Source: Alphaproteobacteria bacterium (GTDB taxonomy: Bacteria > Pseudomonadota > Alphaproteobacteria > Rhodobacterales > Rhodobacteraceae). Taken from it: DNA of 64,000 nt. A model generated the notes under the pieces. The model was not told where the DNA came from. It did no database searches and saw only the letters and a list, made by a program, of their open reading frames with translations. Shown piece after piece: positions 8,673-17,340 of the stretch. Position 1 is the stretch's first letter, and every line of letters begins with the position of its first letter. The stretch spans positions 27,173-91,172 of the forward strand of contig JAUHXK010000014.1 of the NCBI GenBank assembly GCA_030427405.1, given 5' to 3'. The translations under genes and the position numbers were made by a program.

Positions 8673-10160
8673 TCAGTCCTGACTGTCCAGAATTTCACGC
8701 ACTTTGGCGACCAGATCACCGCGCGGCACTTCGAACTGGCTGGGGCGTTCCTTCCATTCCTCCAGCGTGGCGCTTTCGGCGATCTTGGCGCCGAGGATCA
8801 GGTCCTTGATCTGGACGATGCCATTTGCCTTTTCGTCACCACCCTCGATCACCGCGATGGGCGAGTTCCGCTTATCCGCATATTTCAGCTGATTGCCGAA
8901 GTTCTTTGGATTGCCCAAGTAGACTTCGGCCCGGATACCCGCATTGCGCAGCTCAGCCACCATCGCCTGATAGTCGGCCATACGATCACGATCCATCACG
9001 GTGACGACCACAGGACCTGTCGCCTGCGCGCTGAGGCGACCCTTTTCGCGCAGCGCGGCCAGCAGACGGTCAACACCGATGGAGACACCGGTCGCTGGCA
9101 CTTCCTGCCCCGTGAAACGCTTGACCAGATCATCATAGCGCCCGCCGCCCGAGACCGAGCCGAACTGCCGCTTGCGGCCTTTTTCGTCGAAAATCTCAAA
9201 GGTCAATTCGGCCTCGTAGACCGGGCCGGTGTAGTAGCCAAGACCGCGTACGACCGAAGGGTCAATCTCGATCCGATCCGAGCCGTATCCGCCAGCATCC
9301 AGCAGCGACCCGATCTGTTCCAGTTCTGCAATGCCGTCCGCACCGATCTTGCTGTCGCCCACGGCTGCGCGCAGGTTCGCCAGCGTTCCGGCCGTGTCGG
9401 CGGCTTTGGACGTCAGGAAGGCAATCACGGGTTCTGCCTGATCATCGCTGAGGCCTACACCGTCGATAAATGCACCCGAGGCATCCAGACGCCCCTTGGT
9501 CAGCAGCTCGCGCACTCCGGCCTCACCGACCTTGTCGAACTTGTCGATGGTGCGCAGAACGTTGTCGCGGGCTGCGGCGTCTTCGCCCAGGCCCATTGCC
9601 TCAAGCACGCCGTTCAGAACCTTGCGGTTGTTGACCCGCACCAGATAGTCACCGCGCGGGATGCCCACCGTCTCCAACGTGTCTGACAGCATCGCGCAGA
9701 TCTCGGCATCCGCCGCCATCGAGGCGGTGCCGACCGTATCCGCATCGCACTGATAGAACTGACGATACCGTCCCGGCCCCGGCTTTTCGTTGCGCCAGAC
9801 CGGGCCCATCGCATAGCGGCGATAGGGCGTCGGCAGGTCGTTGCGGTGCTGCGCAAAGACACGGGCCAAAGGCGCGGTCAGGTCATAGCGCAGGGCCATC
9901 CAGTCGCCCTTGTCGTTTTCGTCAACTTCCTGCCACGCAAAGACACCCTCGTTCGGGCGGTCCACGTCCGGAAGGAATTTGCCCAGCGCCTCGACGGTCT
10001 CGACCGCGCTGCTTTCCAAGGCGTCAAAGCCGTACCGATGATAGACACCCGCAATCGTCCGCAGCATCTCGGTGCGCTGCGTGACTTCCTCGCCGAAATA
10101 GTCGCGGAACCCTTTCGGCGTTATGGCCTTGGGGCGGGGCTGTTTCTTGGGCTTGGCCAT
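8673..10160 (-). CDS. hisS: Histidine-tRNA ligase
   Basis: 495 residues, at the long end for HisRS because of a lysine-rich N-terminal extension and an insert in the middle, as in alphaproteobacterial enzymes. Class II aaRS features are present: GFRDYFGEE at the start, [14 protein letters not shown], motif 2 in [20 protein letters not shown], and the histidine-specific segment [12 protein letters not shown] with motif 3 near [10 protein letters not shown]. The C-terminal part (VVVTVMDRD onward) is the anticodon-binding domain. It is the first gene of hisS-hisZ-hisG, placing the synthetase and its paralogue regulator side by side. Confidence 0.98.
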   Translation of the reverse strand: MAKPKKQPRPKAITPKGFRDYFGEEVTQRTEMLRTIAGVYHRYGFDALESSAVETVEALGKFLPDVDRPNEGVFAWQEVDENDKGDWMALRYDLTAPLARVFAQHRNDLPTPYRRYAMGPVWRNEKPGPGRYRQFYQCDADTVGTASMAADAEICAMLSDTLETVGIPRGDYLVRVNNRKVLNGVLEAMGLGEDAAARDNVLRTIDKFDKVGEAGVRELLTKGRLDASGAFIDGVGLSDDQAEPVIAFLTSKAADTAGTLANLRAAVGDSKIGADGIAELEQIGSLLDAGGYGSDRIEIDPSVVRGLGYYTGPVYEAELTFEIFDEKGRKRQFGSVSGGGRYDDLVKRFTGQEVPATGVSIGVDRLLAALREKGRLSAQATGPVVVTVMDRDRMADYQAMVAELRNAGIRAEVYLGNPKNFGNQLKYADKRNSPIAVIEGGDEKANGIVQIKDLILGAKIAESATLEEWKERPSQFEVPRGDLVAKVREILDSQD

Positions 10161-10288
10161 TCGGGGCGTCCTCGGGGCTTAGTGTTCCGCGCGCGGTCTA
10201 TCCCATGCCCCGCATCGGGGCAAGGCGCGCTTTCTCTGGCCATGGCGGCAATGCGCCGCTATGAGCGGACAAGACACAGGAGACCCCG

Positions 10289-10483
10289 ATGCAGCATCTG
10301 GAAGAGCAGATCGCCCACCTGACCCGCACGGTTGAGGACCTGAACGCCGTCGTCACGCGGCAGCAGACCGAGATTGACCACCTGACCCGCCGGGTCGAGA
10401 TGCTGATGCGCCGCGAGGCCGAACGCGCACAGGAAGGATCAGGCGGCGTTGTGCTTGGCGACGAACGCCCACCACATTACTGA
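10289..10483 (+). CDS. slyX: SlyX family protein
   Basis: 64 residues. A coiled-coil heptad stretch (LEEQIAHLTRTVEDLNAVVTR, continuing through LTRRVEMLMRR) fills the first two thirds, and the C-terminus ends in the ERPPHY tail diagnostic of SlyX. The biochemical role of SlyX is not established. GAGACC-type spacing upstream gives only a modest ribosome site. It lies divergent from hisS. Confidence 0.85.
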   Translation: MQHLEEQIAHLTRTVEDLNAVVTRQQTEIDHLTRRVEMLMRREAERAQEGSGGVVLGDERPPHY

Positions 10484-10584
10484 CCCGTCCCTGCCCCACT
10501 CGGAAAGGTACCGATTTGGGCTTGAGAGCGGCCCGCTTGCCGACGATGGTAGGAAATCGATACCGGAAAAAACAGGAGCGTTCG

Positions 10585-11343
10585 ATGTCACCCAAAACGG
10601 CCCTCGTCACCGGGGCAGCCCGAGGCATAGGTCTGGCCACCGCGAAACTGTTCCTGCAAGACGGATGGCGCGTGGCGCTGGTCGACCGGGATGCCGAGGC
10701 GCTGACTCAGGCCACCGCTGGGCTGGACGGCGCATTGCCCGTTGTCGCGGACGTTTCGCAGCCCGAACAGGTCGACCAAATGGTTGACGATGTCCTGTCT
10801 GCATTCGGGGCGATCGATGCGGTTGTGAACAATGCCGGTGTGGCAGAGTTCGGACCGATAGAAGATCATGGGTTTGCCACTTGGCGCCGGGTCATGGAAA
10901 CCAACCTCGACGGGGTCTTTCTGGTCAGCCAGGCGGCGACACCGGCACTGCGCAACAGCAGGGGCGCGATTGTCAACATCGCCTCAATCTCGGGGGTGCG
11001 GGCAAGCACCTTGCGCGTGGCCTATGGCACGTCAAAGGCCGGGGTCATTCACCTGACCAAGCAACAGGCGGCCGAACTTGGCGAATACGGAATACGGGCC
11101 AACTGCGTTTGCCCCGGCCCTGTTCGCACGAAACTCGCCATGGCCGTGCATACGCCCGAGATCATTGCCGCCTATCACGACGCCATCCCTTTGAACCGGT
11201 ATGGATCCGAGCTGGAAATCGCCCAGGTCATCTGTTTCCTGTGCTCGGACAAGGCCAGCTATGTGACCGGTCAGGTCATCGCGGCTGATGGTGGGTTCGA
11301 AAGCACCGGCGTCGGTTTGCCCGCGCTGCGCGACCCCGACTGA
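10585..11343 (+). CDS. Short-chain dehydrogenase/reductase (SDR family)
   Basis: 252 residues from the ATG at 10585, which has AGGAG 6 bases upstream; an in-frame extension to 10516 has no such site. Classical SDR marks are TGAARGIG for the dinucleotide, an acidic residue after the second strand (LVDRDAE, favouring NAD), NNAG, the catalytic Ser in ASISG, YGTSK with the Tyr and Lys, and CPGPVRT. The C-terminal CSDKASYVTGQVIAADGG is the typical end. The protein is probably a soluble NAD-dependent alcohol or sugar/hydroxyacid dehydrogenase. The substrate is not shown by the neighbours. Confidence 0.92.
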   Translation: MSPKTALVTGAARGIGLATAKLFLQDGWRVALVDRDAEALTQATAGLDGALPVVADVSQPEQVDQMVDDVLSAFGAIDAVVNNAGVAEFGPIEDHGFATWRRVMETNLDGVFLVSQAATPALRNSRGAIVNIASISGVRASTLRVAYGTSKAGVIHLTKQQAAELGEYGIRANCVCPGPVRTKLAMAVHTPEIIAAYHDAIPLNRYGSELEIAQVICFLCSDKASYVTGQVIAADGGFESTGVGLPALRDPD

Positions 11344-11392
11344 CGGGCGTACGGCGCACGCCCTGCCCCTGGTGGCCTGCGCGTGGTCGCGG

Positions 11393-11761
11393 TCACAGGC
11401 CCAGCGTCGATTTCACGGCGCTGTCCACCACGCCGCCCAGCAAGGCGTTCTTGTCTTCGGAACAGCCCTGTGACAACGCCGCAAGGAACGCCGTACGCAG
11501 CGTGGCCTTTTCCGCCTCTGTCGAAGCGTGGTCTTCGATGTTGATCTGACGGTTGTAGATCGACAGGGCTGTCATCTTCTCGACAACGGCCAGAACATAG
11601 GTTTCGTCGCCATCCGCTTCTTCGATCACCGACGCGCAGGTGTGGTACATGACCGGCAAAGCATCCTGCACCATTTGCTCGGCCATTTCGTCGGCAAGTG
11701 TCACGCAGGGCATGGTGATAAGGGCCGCGACGGTGGCTGCTTTGGTTCTGTTCGATATCAT
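11393..11761 (-). CDS. Small exported protein of unknown function
   Basis: 122 residues from the ATG at 11761, which has GGAGGT 6 bases upstream. The first 22 residues form a signal peptide (ISNRTKAATVAALITMPCVTLA, cleavage after TLA). The mature part is helical, acidic and has two cysteines (YHTCASV and SQGCSED), possibly one disulfide in the periplasm. I do not recognise the family. It follows a glycine-zipper gene on the same strand after 35 bases, so the two are probably co-transcribed. Confidence 0.7.
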   Translation of the reverse strand: MISNRTKAATVAALITMPCVTLADEMAEQMVQDALPVMYHTCASVIEEADGDETYVLAVVEKMTALSIYNRQINIEDHASTEAEKATLRTAFLAALSQGCSEDKNALLGGVVDSAVKSTLGL

Positions 11762-11796
11762 GATTGACCTCCATCGCCCGATCGCAGGGCTTGCAG

Positions 11797-12018
11797 TCAT
11801 TTCCAGTTGTGCCCGATGATTGCCCCGGCCACGGCGCCGGCGGCTGCGCCCTTGCCATCGCCCAGCAGGGCACCGACCCCTGCTCCGATCAGGGCGCCCT
11901 CTACCGTTTTCTTTTTCTTCTTGTCGTCCGCAAAGCCAGCCGTGGCCGATGCCAATGCCAGCGACGCGGCCGCGACCAGAACCAGCGTCCTGGAACCCAA
12001 TCGTGAAACAGTCATCAT
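11797..12018 (-). CDS. Small glycine-zipper protein with signal peptide
   Basis: 73 residues from the first of two adjacent ATGs (12018), preceded by AGGAGGG. An N-terminal signal peptide ends around ATAGFA, then comes DDKKKKK and a glycine-zipper segment with GALIGAGVGALLG, a short polar GDGKG break, and GAVAGAIIG. Such repeats of small residues pack as membrane-associated helices, usually in outer-membrane or envelope proteins. The exact role is unknown. It lies between dnaE and the small exported protein, all on the minus strand. Confidence 0.75.
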   Translation of the reverse strand: MMTVSRLGSRTLVLVAAASLALASATAGFADDKKKKKTVEGALIGAGVGALLGDGKGAAAGAVAGAIIGHNWK

Positions 12019-12104
12019 CAATCCCTCCTGCGGCCAGACACAGGTTGCATCCTGCATAACCAGCCTATCGGGCCAGTTTGGACCTGGCAACAATTGGGGC
12101 GGTC

Positions 12105-15100
12105 TCAGATATCTTCGACCGAAAGGACACCGTCCAAGGACTTGATCGCGCCTTTGATCTGAGGGTTGACCGGAAAATGCCGACCCAGTTCCATTTCAAC
12201 CTCGCCGGGCAAACCGGGCGACAGCAAACGCAATTGAACCGGGCCGGTGGATGCGCCACCTGCGGCGCTGATTGCGTCTTCAAGCACATGCGCGACGGTC
12301 TCGATGACCTGCGGCTCGTCCAGGAAGATACGCAAGCCGGTGGCCCCCGCCTCGGCGACAACTGCGTCGATGGGTCCGACGGACCGGGCAAGCAGCTTAA
12401 GCTGATCAGCCTCCATCGTCGCTTCGGCCGTCAACACCACCTGCGAGCCGGTTTCCAGAAACTCTCGCGATTTTTCAAGCGTTTCCGAAAACAGCGTGAC
12501 CTCGAACGCGCCGGTGGGATCGGAAAGCTGGGCAAAGGCAAACCGGTTGCCGCGCACCGATTTTCGTTCCTGCCGTCCGGCGACGACACCCGCCATTTTG
12601 ACACCCATCATCCCGCGCGCGCGCACCTGCTCGGTCACCTGGTCCAGGGTCATGACGTCGCGCCGTTTCAATGCAGGCATGTAATCGTCCAGCGGATGCC
12701 CGGACAAATAGAACCCGATAGCCTTGAACTCTTCGCTCAGCCGCTCGGCTGGCAGCCAGTCGGGCGTCGCGGCAAGCCGCGGTTCGGGCAGATCGTCCCC
12801 GGCTTCGCCAAAAAGAGACACCTGGTTCGAATTCTTCTGATCGTGAATGGCCGCTGAATAGCGCACCAGTTGTTCGATACTGTCGAACACACGACGGCGG
12901 TTCTTGTCCAACTCATCAAACGCCCCGGCCCGCGCCAGCATTTCAAGCGGGCGCTTGCCAACTTTCTTGAGGTCGATCCGGCGCGCGAAGTCGAACAGGT
13001 TGACGAAGGGTTTGTCGCTCTCTTGATCCTGCGCGCCTCCGGCACGACGCCCATCAACCACAAGGCTCATCGCCTCGACGCCCACGTTTTTCAACGCGCC
13101 CAGCGCGTAAACCAGATGCCCGTCATCCACATCAAACGTGGCCTGTGAGCGGTTCACACAAGGCGGGATATACGGCAGGTTCAGCCCCTTGCGGACTTCT
13201 TCGAAATAGACGGCCAGCTTGTCGGTCAGATGGATATCGCAGTTCATGACCCCTGCCATGAACTCAACCGGGTGGTTCGCCTTCAGCCAACCCGTCTGAT
13301 AGCTGACCACCGCATAGGCCGCCGCGTGGGACTTGTTGAAACCGTAGTTGGCGAATTTCTCCAGCAGGTCGAACACCTCGGATGCTTTCTTGGCATCCAC
13401 GCCATTTTCCGCCGCGCCCGTTTCGAATTTCGGGCGTTCGGCATCCATCGCCTCTTTGATCTTTTTGCCCATCGCGCGGCGCAGCAGGTCGGCGCCGCCG
13501 AGGGAATACCCAGCCATCACCTGCGCGATCTGCATCACCTGTTCCTGATAAACGATGATGCCTTGCGTTTCCTCAAGGATATGGTCGATCAGCGGGTGCA
13601 CAGATGTGATCTCACGCTGGCCATTCTTGACCTCGCAATAGGTCGGAATGTTCTCCATCGGGCCGGGACGGTAGAGCGCCACAAGCGCCACGATGTCCTC
13701 GATACAGGTCGGCTTCATGCGCTTGAGCGCATCCATCATGCCACTGGATTCCACCTGGAATACCGCCACTGTCTTAGCTGCTGAATAAAGCTTGTACGTC
13801 GCCTCATCATCCAGCGGAATGGCGTTGATCTGGTTCTCGGCCCCTTCGGCTGGTTCATAGAGCTCGGTGCCATCCGCCGCCACATGCAGGGGTCGCCCGG
13901 ATTTGAAGATTAGGTCCATCGCGTTCTGGATCACGGTCAGGGTCTTCAGGCCCAGAAAGTCGAACTTTACCAGTCCAGCCTGTTCCACCCATTTCATGTT
14001 GAACTGGGTCGCAGGCATATCGGACCGCGGGTCCTGATACAAAGGCACCAACGCATCCAGCGGCCGGTCCCCGATCACCACCCCCGCCGCGTGAGTCGAG
14101 GCGTTCCGCAACAGCCCTTCGACCTGTTGGCCGTAGGTGAGCAGGCGATCCACCACCTCTTCGTTTTTTGCCTCTTCTCGCAACCGAGGTTCGTCCGCAA
14201 GCGCCTTTTCGATAGAAACCGGCTTAACCCCTTCGACCGGGATCATCTTGGACAGGCGATCCACCTGCCCATAAGGCATTTGCAAAACCCGCCCGATATC
14301 GCGCACGGCGGCCTTTGACAGAAGCGCACCAAAGGTGATGATCTGCCCCACCTTGTCGCGCCCGTATTTCTGCTGAACATATCGGATCACCTCTTCGCGG
14401 CGATCCATGCAGAAGTCGATATCGAAGTCGGGCATCGAGACCCGCTCGGGGTTCAGGAAGCGTTCGAACAGCAAGCTGTAGCGCAGCGGGTCAAGGTCGG
14501 TGATTGTCAGCGCATAAGCCACAAGCGACCCCGCGCCCGAGCCCCGCCCCGGCCCCACCGGGATGTCATGATCCTTGGCCCATTGGATAAAGTCAGCAAC
14601 GATCAGGAAATAACCGGGAAAGCCCATGCCTTCGATAATTTCCAGTTCGAAATCCAGCCGTTCCTGATATTTTTCAGGCGTCACGGCATGCGGAATCACG
14701 GCCAGTCGTTTCTGCAAACCCTCATTGGCGATGCGGCGCAGTTCGGCCACCTCGTCATCCGCGAATTTGGGCAGGATCGGGTCACGGCGATACGCCATAA
14801 AGGCGCAGCGCTTGGCAATTTCGACGGTGTTTTCGATTGCTTCGGGCAGGTCGGCAAACAGGGTCACCATTTCCTGCTGCGACTTGAAATAATGCTGTGC
14901 GGTCAGGCGGCGGCGACCCTCTTGCTGGTCGACATAGGCCCCTTCGGCGATACAGATCAGCGCGTCATGCGCCTCGTACATATCAGAGGTCGGGAAATAG
15001 ACATCATTGGTGGCGACCAGCGGCAGGTTCTTGGCATAGGCCATCTCGACATGGCCCCGTTCGGTCAGGCGTTCGGCCTCGGGCTGGCCATCCTCGCCCG

Positions 15101-15635
15101 GATGGCGTTGCAATTCTATATAAAGCCGATCAGAGAACATGGCCGCCAACCGATCCACCAGTTCTTCGGCAGCCGGTCTTTGCCCCTGTTGCAACAGCCG
15201 CCCAACCGGGCCGTCGGGGCCGCCGCTGAGACAGATTAGCCCGGCGGACCGCTCTTCAAGTTCGTCAAGCGTGACCTGCGGCAGTTGCCCGCCCTTGTCC
15301 ACGTAAAGGCACGAACTGAGCTTCATCAGGTTCTCATACCCGGTTTCCGACTGCGCCAGCAGCACCAGCGGCGCCGGGGGCCTTGGCTTTTCACCGGGTT
15401 TTGCCTGAACATAGGCAAGATCCACCTGGCACCCGACAATCGGCTGCACCCCTGCATCCCCCAGCGTCACCGAAAATTCCAGCGCCGAAAACATACTGTT
15501 GGTATCTGTTACCGCCACGGCCGGCATCTCTGCGGCGACGCACAGCCCCGGCAATTTCTTTAGACGAATGGCCCCTTCCAGCAGGGAATATTCGGTATGG
15601 ACGCGGAGGTGAATGAATCGGGGAGAGGTGCTCAT
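12105..15635 (-). CDS. dnaE: DNA polymerase III subunit alpha
   Basis: 1176 residues, normal for the replicative DnaE1. The N-terminal PHP domain begins IHLRVHTEYSLLEGA. The catalytic palm is shown by MPDFDIDFCMD, with the Asp pair that binds metal, and GRGSGAGSLVAYAL lies before it. YGFNKSHAAAYAVVSY marks the fingers, and an OB-fold plus C-terminal tau-binding region follow (MAGVVAGRQERKSVRGNRFAFAQL onward). It copies the chromosome as part of the replisome. The ATG at 15635 has no good ribosome site but matches the conserved start of the PHP domain. The error-prone dnaE2 type is unlikely given the length and lack of imuB neighbours. Confidence 0.98.
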   Translation of the reverse strand: MSTSPRFIHLRVHTEYSLLEGAIRLKKLPGLCVAAEMPAVAVTDTNSMFSALEFSVTLGDAGVQPIVGCQVDLAYVQAKPGEKPRPPAPLVLLAQSETGYENLMKLSSCLYVDKGGQLPQVTLDELEERSAGLICLSGGPDGPVGRLLQQGQRPAAEELVDRLAAMFSDRLYIELQRHPGEDGQPEAERLTERGHVEMAYAKNLPLVATNDVYFPTSDMYEAHDALICIAEGAYVDQQEGRRRLTAQHYFKSQQEMVTLFADLPEAIENTVEIAKRCAFMAYRRDPILPKFADDEVAELRRIANEGLQKRLAVIPHAVTPEKYQERLDFELEIIEGMGFPGYFLIVADFIQWAKDHDIPVGPGRGSGAGSLVAYALTITDLDPLRYSLLFERFLNPERVSMPDFDIDFCMDRREEVIRYVQQKYGRDKVGQIITFGALLSKAAVRDIGRVLQMPYGQVDRLSKMIPVEGVKPVSIEKALADEPRLREEAKNEEVVDRLLTYGQQVEGLLRNASTHAAGVVIGDRPLDALVPLYQDPRSDMPATQFNMKWVEQAGLVKFDFLGLKTLTVIQNAMDLIFKSGRPLHVAADGTELYEPAEGAENQINAIPLDDEATYKLYSAAKTVAVFQVESSGMMDALKRMKPTCIEDIVALVALYRPGPMENIPTYCEVKNGQREITSVHPLIDHILEETQGIIVYQEQVMQIAQVMAGYSLGGADLLRRAMGKKIKEAMDAERPKFETGAAENGVDAKKASEVFDLLEKFANYGFNKSHAAAYAVVSYQTGWLKANHPVEFMAGVMNCDIHLTDKLAVYFEEVRKGLNLPYIPPCVNRSQATFDVDDGHLVYALGALKNVGVEAMSLVVDGRRAGGAQDQESDKPFVNLFDFARRIDLKKVGKRPLEMLARAGAFDELDKNRRRVFDSIEQLVRYSAAIHDQKNSNQVSLFGEAGDDLPEPRLAATPDWLPAERLSEEFKAIGFYLSGHPLDDYMPALKRRDVMTLDQVTEQVRARGMMGVKMAGVVAGRQERKSVRGNRFAFAQLSDPTGAFEVTLFSETLEKSREFLETGSQVVLTAEATMEADQLKLLARSVGPIDAVVAEAGATGLRIFLDEPQVIETVAHVLEDAISAAGGASTGPVQLRLLSPGLPGEVEMELGRHFPVNPQIKGAIKSLDGVLSVEDI

Positions 15636-15978
15636 GCACGCAGGCTATCGCAGCCGAACGTCGTGCAAAAGCCAGAACAGGCGCCCGGTGGCGCACAATT
15701 TTTGACCACGCATTCTTCGGAAATTTTGGAAGGTGCTTCGGGTTTGACTGCGATTTCTTTACAAAAAACCGCGCAATTTCAACCCCATGACAGCAAGACG
15801 CACGGCTATTTTGCAGGCAAACCCAGCGTAATAGTGTATGAAATAGGCAGTTTTTCTTGCCATGCAACCCGGCCTGTTCCTAACATCCGATGGCAAGCTA
15901 CCAGCCCGCTACTCTTTCTACGTCGCATCGGAGGAGGGCACCAAAGGGCAAAACCGGGTAAGGCGACGGGTTTCACGT
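15636..15978. other. Divergent intergenic region between dnaE and xdhA
   Basis: 343 bases holding the promoters of dnaE (leftward) and of the purine operon (rightward). An open frame continues upstream of xdhA to 15862 but has no ribosome site and lacks family similarity. I see one weak hairpin (GGCA ... TGCC, about 15847-15862) and no convincing long palindrome or riboswitch. Confidence 0.5.
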
Positions 15979-17340
15979 ATGAATATCACGTTTCTTCTGA
16001 ACGGAGAGACAGTGGAGCTGGCGGATGTCGATCCGACAGCCACCCTGCTGGACTGGCTGCGCGAAGATCGCGGCCTGACCGGCACCAAGGAAGGCTGCAA
16101 CGAGGGCGATTGCGGGGCCTGCACCGTCATGGTGACAGATGAAGGCGGCGCCAAGGCGCTGAATTCCTGCATCCTGTTCTTGCCGCAGTTGCATGGCAAG
16201 GCCGTGCGCACTGTCGAAGGCGCCAGCGGTCCGAATGGCGAAGCGCACCCGGTTCAACAGGCGATGGTCGATCTGCATGGTTCGCAATGCGGCTTCTGCA
16301 CGCCCGGATTTGTCATGTCGATGGTTGCCGGTCATGCAATCGGGGCGACGGATCACGATACGCAGCTTGCGGGAAACCTGTGTCGCTGCACCGGTTATGC
16401 GCCGATTGTCCGCGCCGCGAAGGCGGCCGAGGCGCAGCCTGTACCCGTCTGGGTCAAGGACAAACCCGTCGCCCTCGCTGCCACCTCGCCGATTCTGCCT
16501 GGATCGTCTGACGAGCTGGCGGATGTCTATGCCAAGAACCCCGATGCCACCCTGGTTGCCGGGGCCACCGATGTTGGCCTCTGGGTTACCAAGCAATTGC
16601 GCGATCTGGACCCTGTGATTTTCCTCAACCGTTGCGACGACCTGAAAGAAATCACCATCACCGACGACGAAATCCGCTTTGGCGCGATGGTCGATATGAA
16701 CCGTATGGGTCAGGCGCTGAACGACCTGCATCCATCTTATGCCGAGATGATCCGCCGCTATGCCAGCGTACAGGTGCGCCACGCAGCCACGGTGGGCGGC
16801 AATATCGCCAATGGGTCGCCCATTGGGGACAACCCGCCTGCACTGATCGCCCTGGACGCCACGTTGCATCTGCGCAAGGGGAACACGCGACGCTCGGTCC
16901 CGTTAGAGGAATTCTTCATCGAATATGGCAAGCAGGACCGTGCCCCCGGTGAGTTCGTCGAAGCGGTCAGCTTCCCGCGTCAGGCGGATCGGTTGAAGGC
17001 CTACAAGCTCAGCAAGCGGTTTGATCAGGATATCTCGGCCGTGTGTGGATGTTTCAACATCACCGTGGCGGACGGCACCGTCACGCAGGCACGTATCGCT
17101 TTTGGCGGCATGGCCGGAGTTCCAAAACGGGCAGCACATGTCGAAAAGGCGCTGATCGGCAAGGCGTGGACCGTTGATACAGTTCGGGCCGCGCTCCCAG
17201 CTTTTGCCCAGGACTTTACGCCGATGACAGACATGCGTGCCTCGGCCACCTATCGGTTGGAAACGGCCAAAGCGATGCTCGAACGCTATTACTTTGAGGA
17301 CCGGGGCGAGGTGACCAACGTGCTGGAGGTGACGGCATGA
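15979..17340 (+). CDS. xdhA: Xanthine dehydrogenase small subunit (2Fe-2S and FAD)
   Basis: 453 residues from the ATG at 15979. Residues 1-75 are a plant-type ferredoxin domain with C40, C45, C48 and C64. The second 2Fe-2S domain uses C104, C107, C135 and C137 (QCGFC, LCRC). The FAD-binding domain covers about 190-350 ([27 protein letters not shown]) and the CO dehydrogenase-flavoprotein C-terminal domain follows. It passes electrons from the molybdenum site in XdhB to NAD. The stop overlaps the xdhB start by 4 bases. It opens an operon that also encodes the XdhC chaperone and a purine-type transporter. Confidence 0.96.
   Translation: MNITFLLNGETVELADVDPTATLLDWLREDRGLTGTKEGCNEGDCGACTVMVTDEGGAKALNSCILFLPQLHGKAVRTVEGASGPNGEAHPVQQAMVDLHGSQCGFCTPGFVMSMVAGHAIGATDHDTQLAGNLCRCTGYAPIVRAAKAAEAQPVPVWVKDKPVALAATSPILPGSSDELADVYAKNPDATLVAGATDVGLWVTKQLRDLDPVIFLNRCDDLKEITITDDEIRFGAMVDMNRMGQALNDLHPSYAEMIRRYASVQVRHAATVGGNIANGSPIGDNPPALIALDATLHLRKGNTRRSVPLEEFFIEYGKQDRAPGEFVEAVSFPRQADRLKAYKLSKRFDQDISAVCGCFNITVADGTVTQARIAFGGMAGVPKRAAHVEKALIGKAWTVDTVRAALPAFAQDFTPMTDMRASATYRLETAKAMLERYYFEDRGEVTNVLEVTA

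Noticed and set aside
7584..9686. 700-codon plus-strand open frame
   Set aside because: It lies opposite hisZ and hisS, has no family motifs, and is a consequence of GC-rich codon use.
10206..10222. TGCCCCG-cat-CGGGGCA hairpin between hisS and slyX
   Set aside because: A 7-bp G/C stem of this kind is expected by chance in GC-rich DNA and it has no following T run or clear position relative to a start.
12072..12088. GCCAG-N7-CTGGC hairpin after dnaE
   Set aside because: Too short a stem and no T run; not called as a terminator.
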